Below, piece by piece: positions 7,002 to 14,430 of a stretch of 46,513 bases of DNA. The DNA is taken from assembly GCA_030432735.1 (NCBI GenBank), contig JAUIMK010000004.1, forward strand, positions 1 to 46,513, read 5' to 3'. This stretch comes from a bacterium. GTDB taxonomy: Bacteria; Myxococcota_A; UBA9160; UBA4427. Position 1 is the stretch's first letter; the number at the start of each line of letters is the position of its first letter. Under the pieces are notes generated by a model. The model did no database searches and was not told the origin of the DNA. It saw only the letters and a list, made by a program, of their open reading frames with translations. A program made the translations under genes and the position numbers.

Positions 7002-7388
7002 CTAACGGGACGGCGGGACCGGTGCATTCACGCGCCGCAGGCGGATCGGGCCACGCGCGGTCGACGCATCGACGACGGCGCCCCGCTGGAGCACCTCGAG
7101 CTCCCCCTTCGCGACGAGCCGGCGGGCGGCCTCGCGGACGGACTCCATCCACGCCCGCCAGTCCTCGCCACCGACCGCGCGCGCGACCTCCGAAGGACAG
7201 AAGGTCGCGCCGGCCGCCGCGCGAAGCGCACGCGAAACGAGTGCGCGCTCGATCTCGCGATCACGGGCGCCGATTTTCCTTCGCCGGCATTTCTCGCTGC
7301 AGTACGCGATCCGATCCCAGTCCGCCGCCCACTTCCGGCGCCACTCGATCCGCCGGCCACAGCGGCGACAGAATCGCTCCTCCGGCAC
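7002..7388 (-). CDS. DUF2256-DUF3253 zinc-ribbon protein
   Basis: A 128-aa protein starting with GTG at 7388, six bases after AGGAGG. Residues 5-38 are a DUF2256-type zinc knuckle (C7, C10, C30, C34; CRRCGRR...WAADWDRIAYCSEKCRRR). Residues about 46-118 match DUF3253 (CPSEVARAVGGEDWRAWM, VVDASTARGPIRLRR). DUF2256 proteins are small and commonly stand alone; DUF3253 looks like a winged-helix fold. As far as I recall, DUF2256 genes often sit next to iron-sulfur photolyases, as here. It is the last gene of the photolyase operon, 13 bp after the kinase-like gene. A nucleic-acid-binding role is inference. Confidence 0.8.
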   Translation of the reverse strand: MPEERFCRRCGRRIEWRRKWAADWDRIAYCSEKCRRRKIGARDREIERALVSRALRAAAGATFCPSEVARAVGGEDWRAWMESVREAARRLVAKGELEVLQRGAVVDASTARGPIRLRRVNAPVPPSR

Positions 7389-7401
7389 GGCCGACCTCCT
7401 C

Positions 7402-7989
7402 TCAGAGCGCGTGCGCACCGAAGACGGCCTCGAGGGATTCGAGAAGCCCGTCGACGATCTCGTGCGCGTGCTGCTCGCCCGCGTCGTAGCGCACCGTCGC
7501 CGCCGAGAGCAGATCGGAACGAACCTCCCGGAGCGGAGCGAGATCATCGGCGGTACGGAAGGTGAAGGGGCGTTCCCCGAGCAGCCAGCGGCCGCCGCGG
7601 TGGATCTCCTTCTCGATCCGGGCGAGCAGGTAGCCAGACGGACGCTCGAGATGGACGAACTCCATCCGTCGACCGAAGAGCGAGCGCGCGTCCCGACTCG
7701 GCCACGCCGCGTCCAGGACGACGACGGCCGCGGGCCGTTCGAGCGCGCTGGCCTCGAGCACGTTCCGTGTCCGACGGGCGACGGCCGCGACGCCGATCCG
7801 CGCCACCAGATCTGCGAGGCTGGTCCCCGTCTCGTGCTCGACGCGCCGATCGACGTCGATGAAAGGAAGTCCCGTCCGCGCGGCGAGGGTCCGTCCGACC
7901 ATCCGCGCACCGCAACCGAGCTGGCCCGCGATCAGCATCGGACGCGAGAGCAGGATTCGCGGATGGGGGGAGTAGTAGTCGTCGGTCAT
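7402..7989 (-). CDS. Shikimate-kinase-like protein with degenerate P-loop
   Basis: A 195-aa product with the shikimate kinase layout: LIAGQLGCGARMVGRTLAAR (19-38), GLPFIDVDRRVEHETGTSLADL, and a VVLDAAW strand. In the Walker A motif the usual GKS/T is GAR (G27-A28-R29): the phosphate-binding lysine is alanine and the Ser/Thr is arginine. The FIDVDR aspartates remain. The protein is probably not a normal ATP-using kinase, and may bind another ligand or act as a partner protein. Its ATG overlaps the photolyase stop by 4 nt (ATGA), so it is translationally coupled. I see no aro gene nearby to support shikimate metabolism. Confidence 0.65.
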   Translation of the reverse strand: MTDDYYSPHPRILLSRPMLIAGQLGCGARMVGRTLAARTGLPFIDVDRRVEHETGTSLADLVARIGVAAVARRTRNVLEASALERPAAVVVLDAAWPSRDARSLFGRRMEFVHLERPSGYLLARIEKEIHRGGRWLLGERPFTFRTADDLAPLREVRSDLLSAATVRYDAGEQHAHEIVDGLLESLEAVFGAHAL

Positions 7990-9557
7990 CCGAAGGTCTC
8001 CGGAGAGAGGCGCTCCCCCGTCCGCAGCGTCTCGAGGACCCGCTCCCGCACCTGCTGGTCCTCCGCACGCCGATCCGCGCCGCGCTTGGCGAGGCTGCGA
8101 AGCGGCATCGCCATCCGAACGTTCCCGCCGAGCGCCTCCTCGTTGCGCTCGAGGAAGGACCAGTAGAGCGGCGTGAGCGGACAATCCTTGCGCGGAGAGA
8201 ACGCGCAGGTCGAGCAGAAGTCGGACATGCGATTCACGTAGGCCGCGCCGGACACGTAGGGCTTCGTCACGAAGAGATCCCCGAGCGCGTAGGTCCCCAT
8301 GCCGATCACGTTCGGCTCCACGACCCAGTCGTAGGCATCGACGTACGCCACCCAGAACCAGTCGCTGAGCGCGCGCGGATCGATCCCGAGCAGCGTCGCG
8401 ATGTTCGCGAGCACCATCAGGCGGGTGATGTGGTGGCCGTAGCCGGTCCGCCAGACCTCCTCGACGACGTGGTCGAGGCAGGCCAGCCCGGACGGCGTGC
8501 CCCAATAGACATCCGGGAGGGGCTCCGTCGCGTCGAGCGCGTTGGTCGCGATCGCTGGCGCGAGCTCGCGGAAGCCGTCGGTCTCGGCGTGGACGTGTCG
8601 CATGAACTCACGCCAGCCGAGGATCTGCCGGACGAAGCCCTCCTTGCTCGCCAGCGGGACGTCGAGGGCGAGTGCGTCCGCGACCACCTCCTTCGGGAGC
8701 AGGCGCCCGTTGTTGATCAGCGCCGAGATCCGCGTGTGGAAGAGTCCAACCGACTTCGTGGACATCGCGTCTTCGTAGGGCCCGAAGTGTTCGAGGCAGC
8801 GCGTCTTCGCCCACGCCCAGGCCGCCTCCGCATCGGCGCGACTCGCCGGCAAGGCCGCAACGTCGAGCTGACCCGGGTGGTCGGCGAACCGTTCTGCCAC
8901 GAGCTCGACGACCTCCCGCTTCACCTCGTCCACCTCGAAGACCGGCGGATCCGGCGCGGGCGGATCCCCCTTCCACGCCTTCCGATTGTCGGCATCGAAG
9001 CTGTATTTCCCGCCCTCGGGCTTCCCGCCGTCCATCAGGATCCCCGAATCCTGACGAACACGGCGATAGAATCGGTCCATTCGCCACGGCTTGCCGCCCT
9101 CGAACGTGGACTGGAACTGGTCTCGCGACGTGAGCCAGGTCTCGTTCGGCAGGACCTCGATCCCGCCCGCCTCGACCAACGGAGCGAGCCTCGACCGGAG
9201 CTCGCGTTCGGCGGCCTCCATCATCACGAGCGGGCCGAGCTCGTCGACGATCGGAGCGAGCAGCTCGTCGTAGGGCGCCTCGCCGAACACGTACCGGATC
9301 GTGACGCCGCGAGCCGCCTGCTCCAGAGCGAAGTGGCGCTGGCTCGCGAGGACCATCGCGAGCTTCTGCTTGTGGTAGGGGCGCTGGCGCGGCTTCCAGG
9401 TCGTCTCGACGAGGACGATGCCCAGATCCGATGCGGCCCCCTCCGAGAGCGGCCCGACGCGATCCGTCAGCTGATCGTAGGGAACGAAGATCCAACGACG
9501 AACCCGCGAGGGATCCGCCTCGTTCGCGGCGCGCAGGCGATCGAGGAAGCGACTCAC
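7986..9557 (-). CDS. Iron-sulfur cryptochrome/photolyase (FeS-BCP class)
   Basis: A 523-aa protein of the bacterial cryptochrome / prokaryotic (6-4) photolyase class that carries a 4Fe-4S cluster and FAD. Cluster cysteines are visible: C360 (SGLACLDHVV) and C448, C451, C459 (MSDFCSTCAFSPRKDCPLTP). FAD-domain signatures are STKSVGLFHTRISALINNGRL, QILGWREFMR, GYGHHITRLMVLAN and DWFWVAYVDAYDWVVEPNV. It would repair UV photoproducts with blue light. The GTG start at 9557 overlaps the upstream stop (GTGA). Spacing from C451 to C459 is 8, shorter than the 13 of Agrobacterium PhrB, so the cluster loop is trimmed. Reading further upstream would run into the previous gene. Confidence 0.93.
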   Translation of the reverse strand: MSRFLDRLRAANEADPSRVRRWIFVPYDQLTDRVGPLSEGAASDLGIVLVETTWKPRQRPYHKQKLAMVLASQRHFALEQAARGVTIRYVFGEAPYDELLAPIVDELGPLVMMEAAERELRSRLAPLVEAGGIEVLPNETWLTSRDQFQSTFEGGKPWRMDRFYRRVRQDSGILMDGGKPEGGKYSFDADNRKAWKGDPPAPDPPVFEVDEVKREVVELVAERFADHPGQLDVAALPASRADAEAAWAWAKTRCLEHFGPYEDAMSTKSVGLFHTRISALINNGRLLPKEVVADALALDVPLASKEGFVRQILGWREFMRHVHAETDGFRELAPAIATNALDATEPLPDVYWGTPSGLACLDHVVEEVWRTGYGHHITRLMVLANIATLLGIDPRALSDWFWVAYVDAYDWVVEPNVIGMGTYALGDLFVTKPYVSGAAYVNRMSDFCSTCAFSPRKDCPLTPLYWSFLERNEEALGGNVRMAMPLRSLAKRGADRRAEDQQVRERVLETLRTGERLSPETFG

Positions 9558-10003
9558 GACGTCCCCGCCGTCGAGAGCGACCCCATCACCCAGGCGACGA
9601 TCGCGCCGCGCGCGGTCCAGGCGAGGGTGCGCAGCCAGTTGGTCGCGACGAGGGAAGCGTGGGCCTCGGAGTCGAATCCGGTCGAGAGCCGTTCGTGGAG
9701 AGGAACCTGGATCGCGAAGGTCGACATCCAGATCGCAGCCAGGAATCCCAGCGAAAGCAGGAACGCCGGATGTCGGAACGCAGGGCCGCCGGAGAGCGCC
9801 AGCGCGATGCCCGTCACCAGCTCGACGACCATGGGCGGCGCGACGATCGGGCTGATCCGCGCGACGTGCTCGGCCTCGTAGGCGGTGAAACCGTCGCGTC
9901 CGACCTGCGCCATCAGCGGGTACTGGACCCTTTGGACCAGCCAGCAGAGGCCGACCAGGTACCACGTCGCGGCAAAATGCACGAGCAGGAGCAGCTGGGT
10001 CAT
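9554..10003 (-). CDS. Four-helix membrane protein, first gene of photolyase operon
   Basis: A 149-aa integral membrane protein with helices near 3-24, 52-71, 79-98 and 124-143. Between helices 1 and 2 lies a conserved-looking stretch (VQRVQYPLMAQVGRDGFTAY, then EAEHVARISPIVAPPMVVEL). I do not know a named family with certainty. The ATG at 10003 has GGAG about 10 bases upstream. Its stop overlaps the photolyase GTG by 4 nt, tying the two together. A membrane protein coupled to a photolyase might serve cofactor or pigment handling, but nothing in the sequence shows that. Confidence 0.75.
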   Translation of the reverse strand: MTQLLLLVHFAATWYLVGLCWLVQRVQYPLMAQVGRDGFTAYEAEHVARISPIVAPPMVVELVTGIALALSGGPAFRHPAFLLSLGFLAAIWMSTFAIQVPLHERLSTGFDSEAHASLVATNWLRTLAWTARGAIVAWVMGSLSTAGTS

Positions 10004-10180
10004 GGCAGGCAGTCTCCGAAGGGCGTGACGCGGAACCTAACTCCTGCTGCCGGTCCGAGAAGTGTCGACCCGCGGCCGACTTCTCGGCACACCGGCTCGC
10101 CCGAAGAGACACTCCGCCGCCGCCAACCTAGGCTTCCTCACGAGCGACGCACCCCGCGCCCTCCGACCGGTGAGAGACCC

Positions 10181-10726
10181 ATGGCCTATTTCGACACGAC
10201 GATCGCGACGAGCGCGGAGCCCGACGTCGCCTTCCGATACCTCGCCGACTTCTCGAACGCGGCCGAGTGGGATCCCGGCGTCCCGCGCGCACGTCGCCTC
10301 GACGAGGGTCCGATCGACACGGGCGCTCGCTTCCGCGTCGAGTTCGCGCTCGGCCGGCGCACCGTGCCGATCCTCTACACCCTCGAACGCTGCGAGCCCG
10401 ATCGGCTGCTCGTCTTCCGGGCCGACGAGCCCTGGTTCCGATCCCTCGACACGATCGAGCTCACGCGGCGGCCCGGTGGAACGCAGATCCACTACGACGC
10501 GGATCTGCGACTCGACGGCCTCGCCTTCCTGCTCGACCCCCTCGTCCACCTGGGCTTCCAGCTCTCGGGCTACCGTTCGGCGGAGGGCCTTCGCCGGGCC
10601 CTGAACGCCCTGCCGCGCGGAGCCCAGACGAACCGACCCGGGCCACGCATCGTCGAGATCCCCACGGACGCGGACACGCCGGGGTCGGCGGCGGCCGGGA
10701 GCGAGCCGGATCCAGGCGTGGCGTAG
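10181..10726 (+). CDS. SRPBCC (START-like) ligand-binding protein
   Basis: A 181-aa protein. Residues 1-140 read like the polyketide-cyclase/SRPBCC helix-grip fold: TTIATSAEPDVAFRYLADFS, NAAEWDPGVPRARRLDEGP, GARFRVEF, TLERCEPDRLLVFRAD, TQIHYDADLRL and a C-terminal helix GYRSAEGLRRALNAL. The last 35 residues are proline- and glycine-rich and likely disordered. This fold binds hydrophobic ligands; no catalytic residues can be assigned. It is divergent from the photolyase operon across 177 bp, which probably holds both promoters. SRPBCC genes are frequent neighbours of photolyases in my experience, so a link is possible but unproven. Confidence 0.75.
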   Translation: MAYFDTTIATSAEPDVAFRYLADFSNAAEWDPGVPRARRLDEGPIDTGARFRVEFALGRRTVPILYTLERCEPDRLLVFRADEPWFRSLDTIELTRRPGGTQIHYDADLRLDGLAFLLDPLVHLGFQLSGYRSAEGLRRALNALPRGAQTNRPGPRIVEIPTDADTPGSAAAGSEPDPGVA

Positions 10727-10751
10727 GGAGCGAGGAACGCGTTCGGCGCGA

Positions 10752-10805
10752 TTGTCGATGCTTTGTCGAGATTAACCCGGACCCAACATTGACATCACCT
10801 CGACA
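10752..10805. promoter_or_regulatory. Candidate promoter/operator upstream of membrane protein gene
   Basis: Two copies of TTGTCGA start 11 bp apart (10752 and 10763), and CTCGACA (10799-10805) is the inverted match of TGTCGAG (10764-10770). Between them lies TTGACA (10789-10794), the consensus -35 hexamer, although no good -10 is seen 17 bases on. The pattern fits a regulated promoter for the gene at 10885, but rests only on repeats and one hexamer. Confidence 0.3.
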
Positions 10806-10884
10806 GAAGAGAGGTTCCATCCACGCCCGATGACGCGAGGCCCCGCCCTGAGCCGGATGCCTCGGCAACCACGAGGACTGGACC

Positions 10885-11445
10885 ATGACCGATCGAAACT
10901 CCCGGCTTGTGAAGGCGGCTGTCGCCCGCCCCCTCTCCACGCGACAGGCCGCAGTCGAATCGATGCCCTATCTCGAAGTCGCCGTGCCGATCGGATTCGT
11001 CGGGGCCGCCGCGGTCGCCGTCTTCGTGCTCGTGCTCGACCTCGCAGCGGGTCAACCCCTCGCCACGCCGAACGCGCTCGGCGCCGCCGTCTTCCGCGGC
11101 CTCGCCTTCGATCTCGGAACACCGATCTCCGCCATCAACGTATTCGCCTACACGCTGCTCCATTCGTCGATCTTCGTCGTGGCAGCGACCGGCGCGGTCA
11201 CGGTCGAGTACACCCTGACCGAGAAGGGCGTCCCGCTCGCGACACAGTGCATCGGTGGCTCCGTCCTCCTCTTCGGGTCGCTCCATATGAGCATCCTGAC
11301 GCTGATGCTGCTCGTGAACGCCCCCCTCGACACCACGCTCGGACCCGCGCGTCTTCTCGCGATCAACGCGATCGCGGCGGCAGCGATGGCGACGGCGACC
11401 TACGCAGCAGGCCAGCGCCGGCTGGCGCGCCGCCAGAGTCACTGA
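10885..11445 (+). CDS. Four-helix membrane protein, unknown
   Basis: A 186-aa product with hydrophobic helices near 33-52, 83-105, 123-144 and 157-175 and basic ends (N-terminal DRNSRLVKAA, C-terminal GQRRLARRQSH). Polar residues inside the helices (His93, Ser94 and Ser95 in helix 2, His134 in helix 3) may be functional. No family is recognised. It is 158 bp after the SRPBCC gene and 141 bp before the next gene, with its own possible promoter, so it may be transcribed separately. Confidence 0.7.
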   Translation: MTDRNSRLVKAAVARPLSTRQAAVESMPYLEVAVPIGFVGAAAVAVFVLVLDLAAGQPLATPNALGAAVFRGLAFDLGTPISAINVFAYTLLHSSIFVVAATGAVTVEYTLTEKGVPLATQCIGGSVLLFGSLHMSILTLMLLVNAPLDTTLGPARLLAINAIAAAAMATATYAAGQRRLARRQSH

Positions 11446-11483
11446 AGCGACCCAACCCGACCGGACCCGTCCGCGCAAGCAGT

Positions 11484-11521
11484 CTCCTGCTCCGACGGCC
11501 CTGCCGGTCCCGGGGCAGGAG
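11484..11521 (+). other. Intergenic hairpin after membrane protein gene
   Basis: CTCCTGC (11484-11490) and GCAGGAG (11515-11521) can pair over 7 bp, with a smaller GC-rich hairpin in the loop. A 12-bp palindrome GGCCCCGGGGCC (11528-11539) follows. No T-run is present, so a factor-independent stop is not proven; a processing or Rho-type end is equally possible. Confidence 0.3.
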
Positions 11522-11586
11522 AACGCGGGCCCCGGGGCCGAAGAGAACGACCGCGCGCACCCCGCGCTGGATGCCGAGAAACCACG

Positions 11587-12159
11587 ATGCTCGCAAAGCA
11601 GATTCCTGATCCGCGATCGTCCTTGAACGCCCCTCTCACGCTTCGCCCGCGGCCAGTCGATCACCCGCGCACGCCGGGATTCGTGGAGAACGTGCATGAC
11701 AGCCACTTCCTCGTCGCGGTGCCCTGGATCCGGGCGTGGCAATGGCTCGAAACGCCGGAGACGTTCTCGAAGGGTCAGATCTGGCCGTACCGGGTCGACT
11801 TCCTCGCCCCGGATTCCGCCTCGCCATCTGGATTCCACGAGGGGGGCCTCAACATCCACCACGGCCCACTGCTCTCGCTTCCGGGGCGACTCGACACGAT
11901 CGACGAATCGAAGCACGGTGCCTACCGCTCGCTCTCCTATCTCTACGGAAGCTACGTCCTGAGTCTTCGCCTGATCCGTCCTACGCGGCTCGAGTTCTGG
12001 GCCACCGAAGAAGACGAAGCGCGAACCCTCGTGCGAGTCCGTCTGTCGAGCGACGTTCATCCCTTGATCGAGACGCCCTGGTCGCGACTCCAAGGCGTCT
12101 TCTGGTCACGACTCGGGAGATGGATGGCAAGTTCCCTCGGCGCCGAGCGTGTCGGTTGA
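11587..12159 (+). CDS. Unknown protein coupled to a wax ester synthase/DGAT gene
   Basis: A 190-aa soluble protein with mixed alpha/beta pattern and several tryptophans (VAVPWIRAWQWLETPETFSK, QIWPYRVDF). A beta-rich second half (SYVLSLRLIRPTRLEFWATE, ARTLVRVRLSSDV) ends in an amphipathic helix (WSRLQGVFWSRLGRWMASSL). The layout is loosely like a START/SRPBCC fold but I cannot assign it. Its 3' end overlaps the acyltransferase reading frame by 40 nt, or by 3 nt if that gene starts at TTG 12156. Co-translation with a lipid acyltransferase hints at lipid handling. Confidence 0.65.
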   Translation: MLAKQIPDPRSSLNAPLTLRPRPVDHPRTPGFVENVHDSHFLVAVPWIRAWQWLETPETFSKGQIWPYRVDFLAPDSASPSGFHEGGLNIHHGPLLSLPGRLDTIDESKHGAYRSLSYLYGSYVLSLRLIRPTRLEFWATEEDEARTLVRVRLSSDVHPLIETPWSRLQGVFWSRLGRWMASSLGAERVG

Positions 12160-13565
12160 TCGAGACGGCCGAGGCCTCTCTCTCGGGTCAGGACCTCGCC
12201 TTCCTGGCCTGGGAGTCCAGGACGCGCCCGATGCACATCGCGGCGACCGCCGAGTTCGAGGGCACGACGGAGGATCCTCTCTCGGTCGACGTCCTTCGCG
12301 AGTCGCTCCTCCCCCGTCTGAACGGCGAGCCGATGCTCAAGCGGCGACTCCTCCGACTCCGGTTTCGTGCGCCGCGCTGGGGCCCGGCGGAGCCGATCGA
12401 CATCGCAGCTCACGTGCGGTCGCTCGCTGAGGTCGCGAAGCCGGGCGAAGCCCTCGCTTCCACCCGCGCGCGCATCCTGGCAGCGCCGCTCGACCGGAAC
12501 CGGCCGCTCTGGGAGGTCTGGCTCGAGCCAGCCGATCAGCCCACGCTCGTTCGCCTCCATTTCAAGGTGCATCACGCTGTCGCCGATGGAATCGGCGCCC
12601 TCGCGCTTCTGGAGCGACTCTTCGGCGAGCGCAGCGCTCGGCACGGCGAACGAGGCGCTGGGCCCCTGTCCCTTCGCTGCACCGAAGCAAGCTCGGGCGT
12701 TGCTCGCCGCCCTCGCGCAGCGGGAACGTCGGATCGCGCGCCGGAGACGCGACGAATGGAGTACGGCGGCTCTACTCGGGGCAACGGACTTCTTCGTTTC
12801 GTCCGGGAGCACTTCGCGCGGGGCGTCCGCACGCCGCTCTCCGGCTCCGTCGACGATCGCCGGACCTATCACGCACTCTCCGTCGATGTCCACGAATTCG
12901 ATGCACTGCGCGGTCACCTGCGCGTCAGCGCGAACGATGCTCTGCTGACGATCGTCGCGGGGGCGATCGAGCGTTGGCTCTCCGCTGACACCGATGGGCC
13001 CGTGCCGGATTCGATCCGCGCCTTCTGCCCGGTCAGCCTGCGTGAGCCCGGGGAACGCTCAGGAGGGAACCGCATCGCCCCCTGGTTCGTGCCGCTCCCT
13101 CTCGCGGGAACCAGCCGCACCGAGCGAGCACGACGCATCCGGGAGTCGACGCGCCGGCTCCGGAGCGAGCGCGCAGAAGACGGCGGAGACCGCATGGCCC
13201 GCCTCGTTCGCCGTTTCGGCGCCTGGCTCGCCGGACTGGGCATGGCGATCGCCGCTTGGCGGAACGCCTTCGACCTCGTGGTCACGAACGTGCCCGGGCC
13301 ACGTCGCGAGTTGGCCCTGTCCGGTCGGCAGCTATCGGGGCTGGCCGCGTACCCGCCCTTGTTTCCCGGGCAGAGGGTCTGCATCGCCGTCGTCCGAACC
13401 GATGGTCGATGGACACTCGCCCTGCATACCGGATTTCGAGACCCGCATCGCGCCGATCGGCTCGCTCAGGCGCTCCGCGCGGAGCTACGCGACGCGCTCC
13501 AGGTCGTCGACTCACCGGCCGTGCCGGAGCTTCGCGCCCACTCCTCGAAGATCGATGCCGCCTAG
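12120..13565 (+). CDS. Wax ester synthase / diacylglycerol acyltransferase (WS/DGAT)
   Basis: A 481-aa member of the bacterial WS/DGAT family. The N-terminal LSGQDLAFLAWESRTRPMHI (21-40), APLDRNRPLWEVW (122-134), the active-site HHAVADG (151-157) and the VSANDALLTIVAGAIERWL segment are all present, with a C-terminal domain ending near TGFRDPHRADRLAQALR. It would join acyl-CoA to an alcohol or diacylglycerol to make storage lipid at the membrane. Start choice is uncertain: ATG 12120 has GGGAG directly against it, while TTG 12156 overlaps the previous stop and sits nearer the conserved domain. Its TAG shares bases with the stop of nei on the other strand. Confidence 0.88.
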   Translation: MDGKFPRRRACRLIETAEASLSGQDLAFLAWESRTRPMHIAATAEFEGTTEDPLSVDVLRESLLPRLNGEPMLKRRLLRLRFRAPRWGPAEPIDIAAHVRSLAEVAKPGEALASTRARILAAPLDRNRPLWEVWLEPADQPTLVRLHFKVHHAVADGIGALALLERLFGERSARHGERGAGPLSLRCTEASSGVARRPRAAGTSDRAPETRRMEYGGSTRGNGLLRFVREHFARGVRTPLSGSVDDRRTYHALSVDVHEFDALRGHLRVSANDALLTIVAGAIERWLSADTDGPVPDSIRAFCPVSLREPGERSGGNRIAPWFVPLPLAGTSRTERARRIRESTRRLRSERAEDGGDRMARLVRRFGAWLAGLGMAIAAWRNAFDLVVTNVPGPRRELALSGRQLSGLAAYPPLFPGQRVCIAVVRTDGRWTLALHTGFRDPHRADRLAQALRAELRDALQVVDSPAVPELRAHSSKIDAA

Positions 13566-14386
13566 CGCATCTCCTGGCAGGTCGGGCAGACGTAGATCCG
13601 CCGCCCGGCGAGGTCGAAGCGTGCGATCGTGTCCCCACAGCGCCGACAGGCCTGGCGAGCGCGCGCGAAGACCCAATGACGTGCGCGAGCCCAGGAATCC
13701 CCGGCGCGACGGAGCGCCGCCGCGCGGGAGGCAGGGAGCGTGACGCCGCCCGTCTCGTAGGCGCGGCGCGTCATCTTGAGCGTCACGCGCCCGAGCCTGC
13801 GCCGATCCGCAGCGCGGAGGTCGACCGGACGCTGGTCCGGGTGAAGACGCGCCTCGAAGGCGATCTCCGAGCGCAGGTAGTTCCCGAGGCCCGCGACGAA
13901 GGACTGGTCGAGCAGCAGCGCGCCGAGCCCACGACGCCGGAAACGTGGGTCCTCGAGCCGCTCGGCGACGCTCGTCGCGTCCAGCTCCGGATCGAGGGCA
14001 TCGGGCCCGAGCTTCGCGAGATAGGGATGCATCGCGAGCCCGACCTCGTCGAGGACGTCGATCTCCGAGGCGCTGTAGAGCAGCGCCCATCGATCCCGCG
14101 TCTCGATGGCCATACGCAGCTGTCGACGCGTCGAAGGCAAAGTCCCCGCCGGCCGAACGAACCAGCGGCCGTAGAGCTGATTGTGACTGTAGAGGGTCAA
14201 GCCATTGTCGAAGCCGATCAGCATCGCCTTTCCCCTCGGCCGAACCGACACCACGCGTGCGTCGTCGAAGGCACGCGCTCGACGCGAGAGGTGGGGAAGG
14301 CCGAAACGGACTCGCTCGACCCGCTTCCCCTCTACGGCGTCGCGGATCCGGTCGGCCTCTCGCGCGATCTCGGGTCCCTCGGGCAA
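13562..14386 (-). CDS. nei: Endonuclease VIII-type DNA glycosylase (Fpg/Nei family)
   Basis: A 274-aa base-excision repair glycosylase/AP lyase for oxidised bases. The family needs Pro right after the initiator, and the only fitting start is TTG at 14386 (initiator-PEGPEIARE), with AAGGAG 9 bases upstream. Catalytic P2 and E3 are present, K53 lies in RPRGKAMLI, and NQLYGRW and the helix-two-turn-helix region LDQSFVAGLGNYLRSE follow. A C-terminal zinc finger has four cysteines (CRRCGDTI...CPTCQ). Nei rather than Fpg is supported by PEGPEI. It converges on the WS/DGAT gene with a 4-bp CTAG overlap of stop codons. Confidence 0.92.
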   Translation of the reverse strand: MPEGPEIAREADRIRDAVEGKRVERVRFGLPHLSRRARAFDDARVVSVRPRGKAMLIGFDNGLTLYSHNQLYGRWFVRPAGTLPSTRRQLRMAIETRDRWALLYSASEIDVLDEVGLAMHPYLAKLGPDALDPELDATSVAERLEDPRFRRRGLGALLLDQSFVAGLGNYLRSEIAFEARLHPDQRPVDLRAADRRRLGRVTLKMTRRAYETGGVTLPASRAAALRRAGDSWARARHWVFARARQACRRCGDTIARFDLAGRRIYVCPTCQEMR

Positions 14387-14430
14387 GTGCCCTACTCCTT
14401 CCCTCTCTCCGCTCCGTCGAGCGGATCGAT

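Noticed and set aside
7002-7910. 302-aa protein reading from an upstream ATG into the DUF2256 domain
   Set aside because: The extra N-terminus is the wrong frame of the kinase-like gene; the GTG at 7388 has an AGGAGG site and fits the DUF2256 start.
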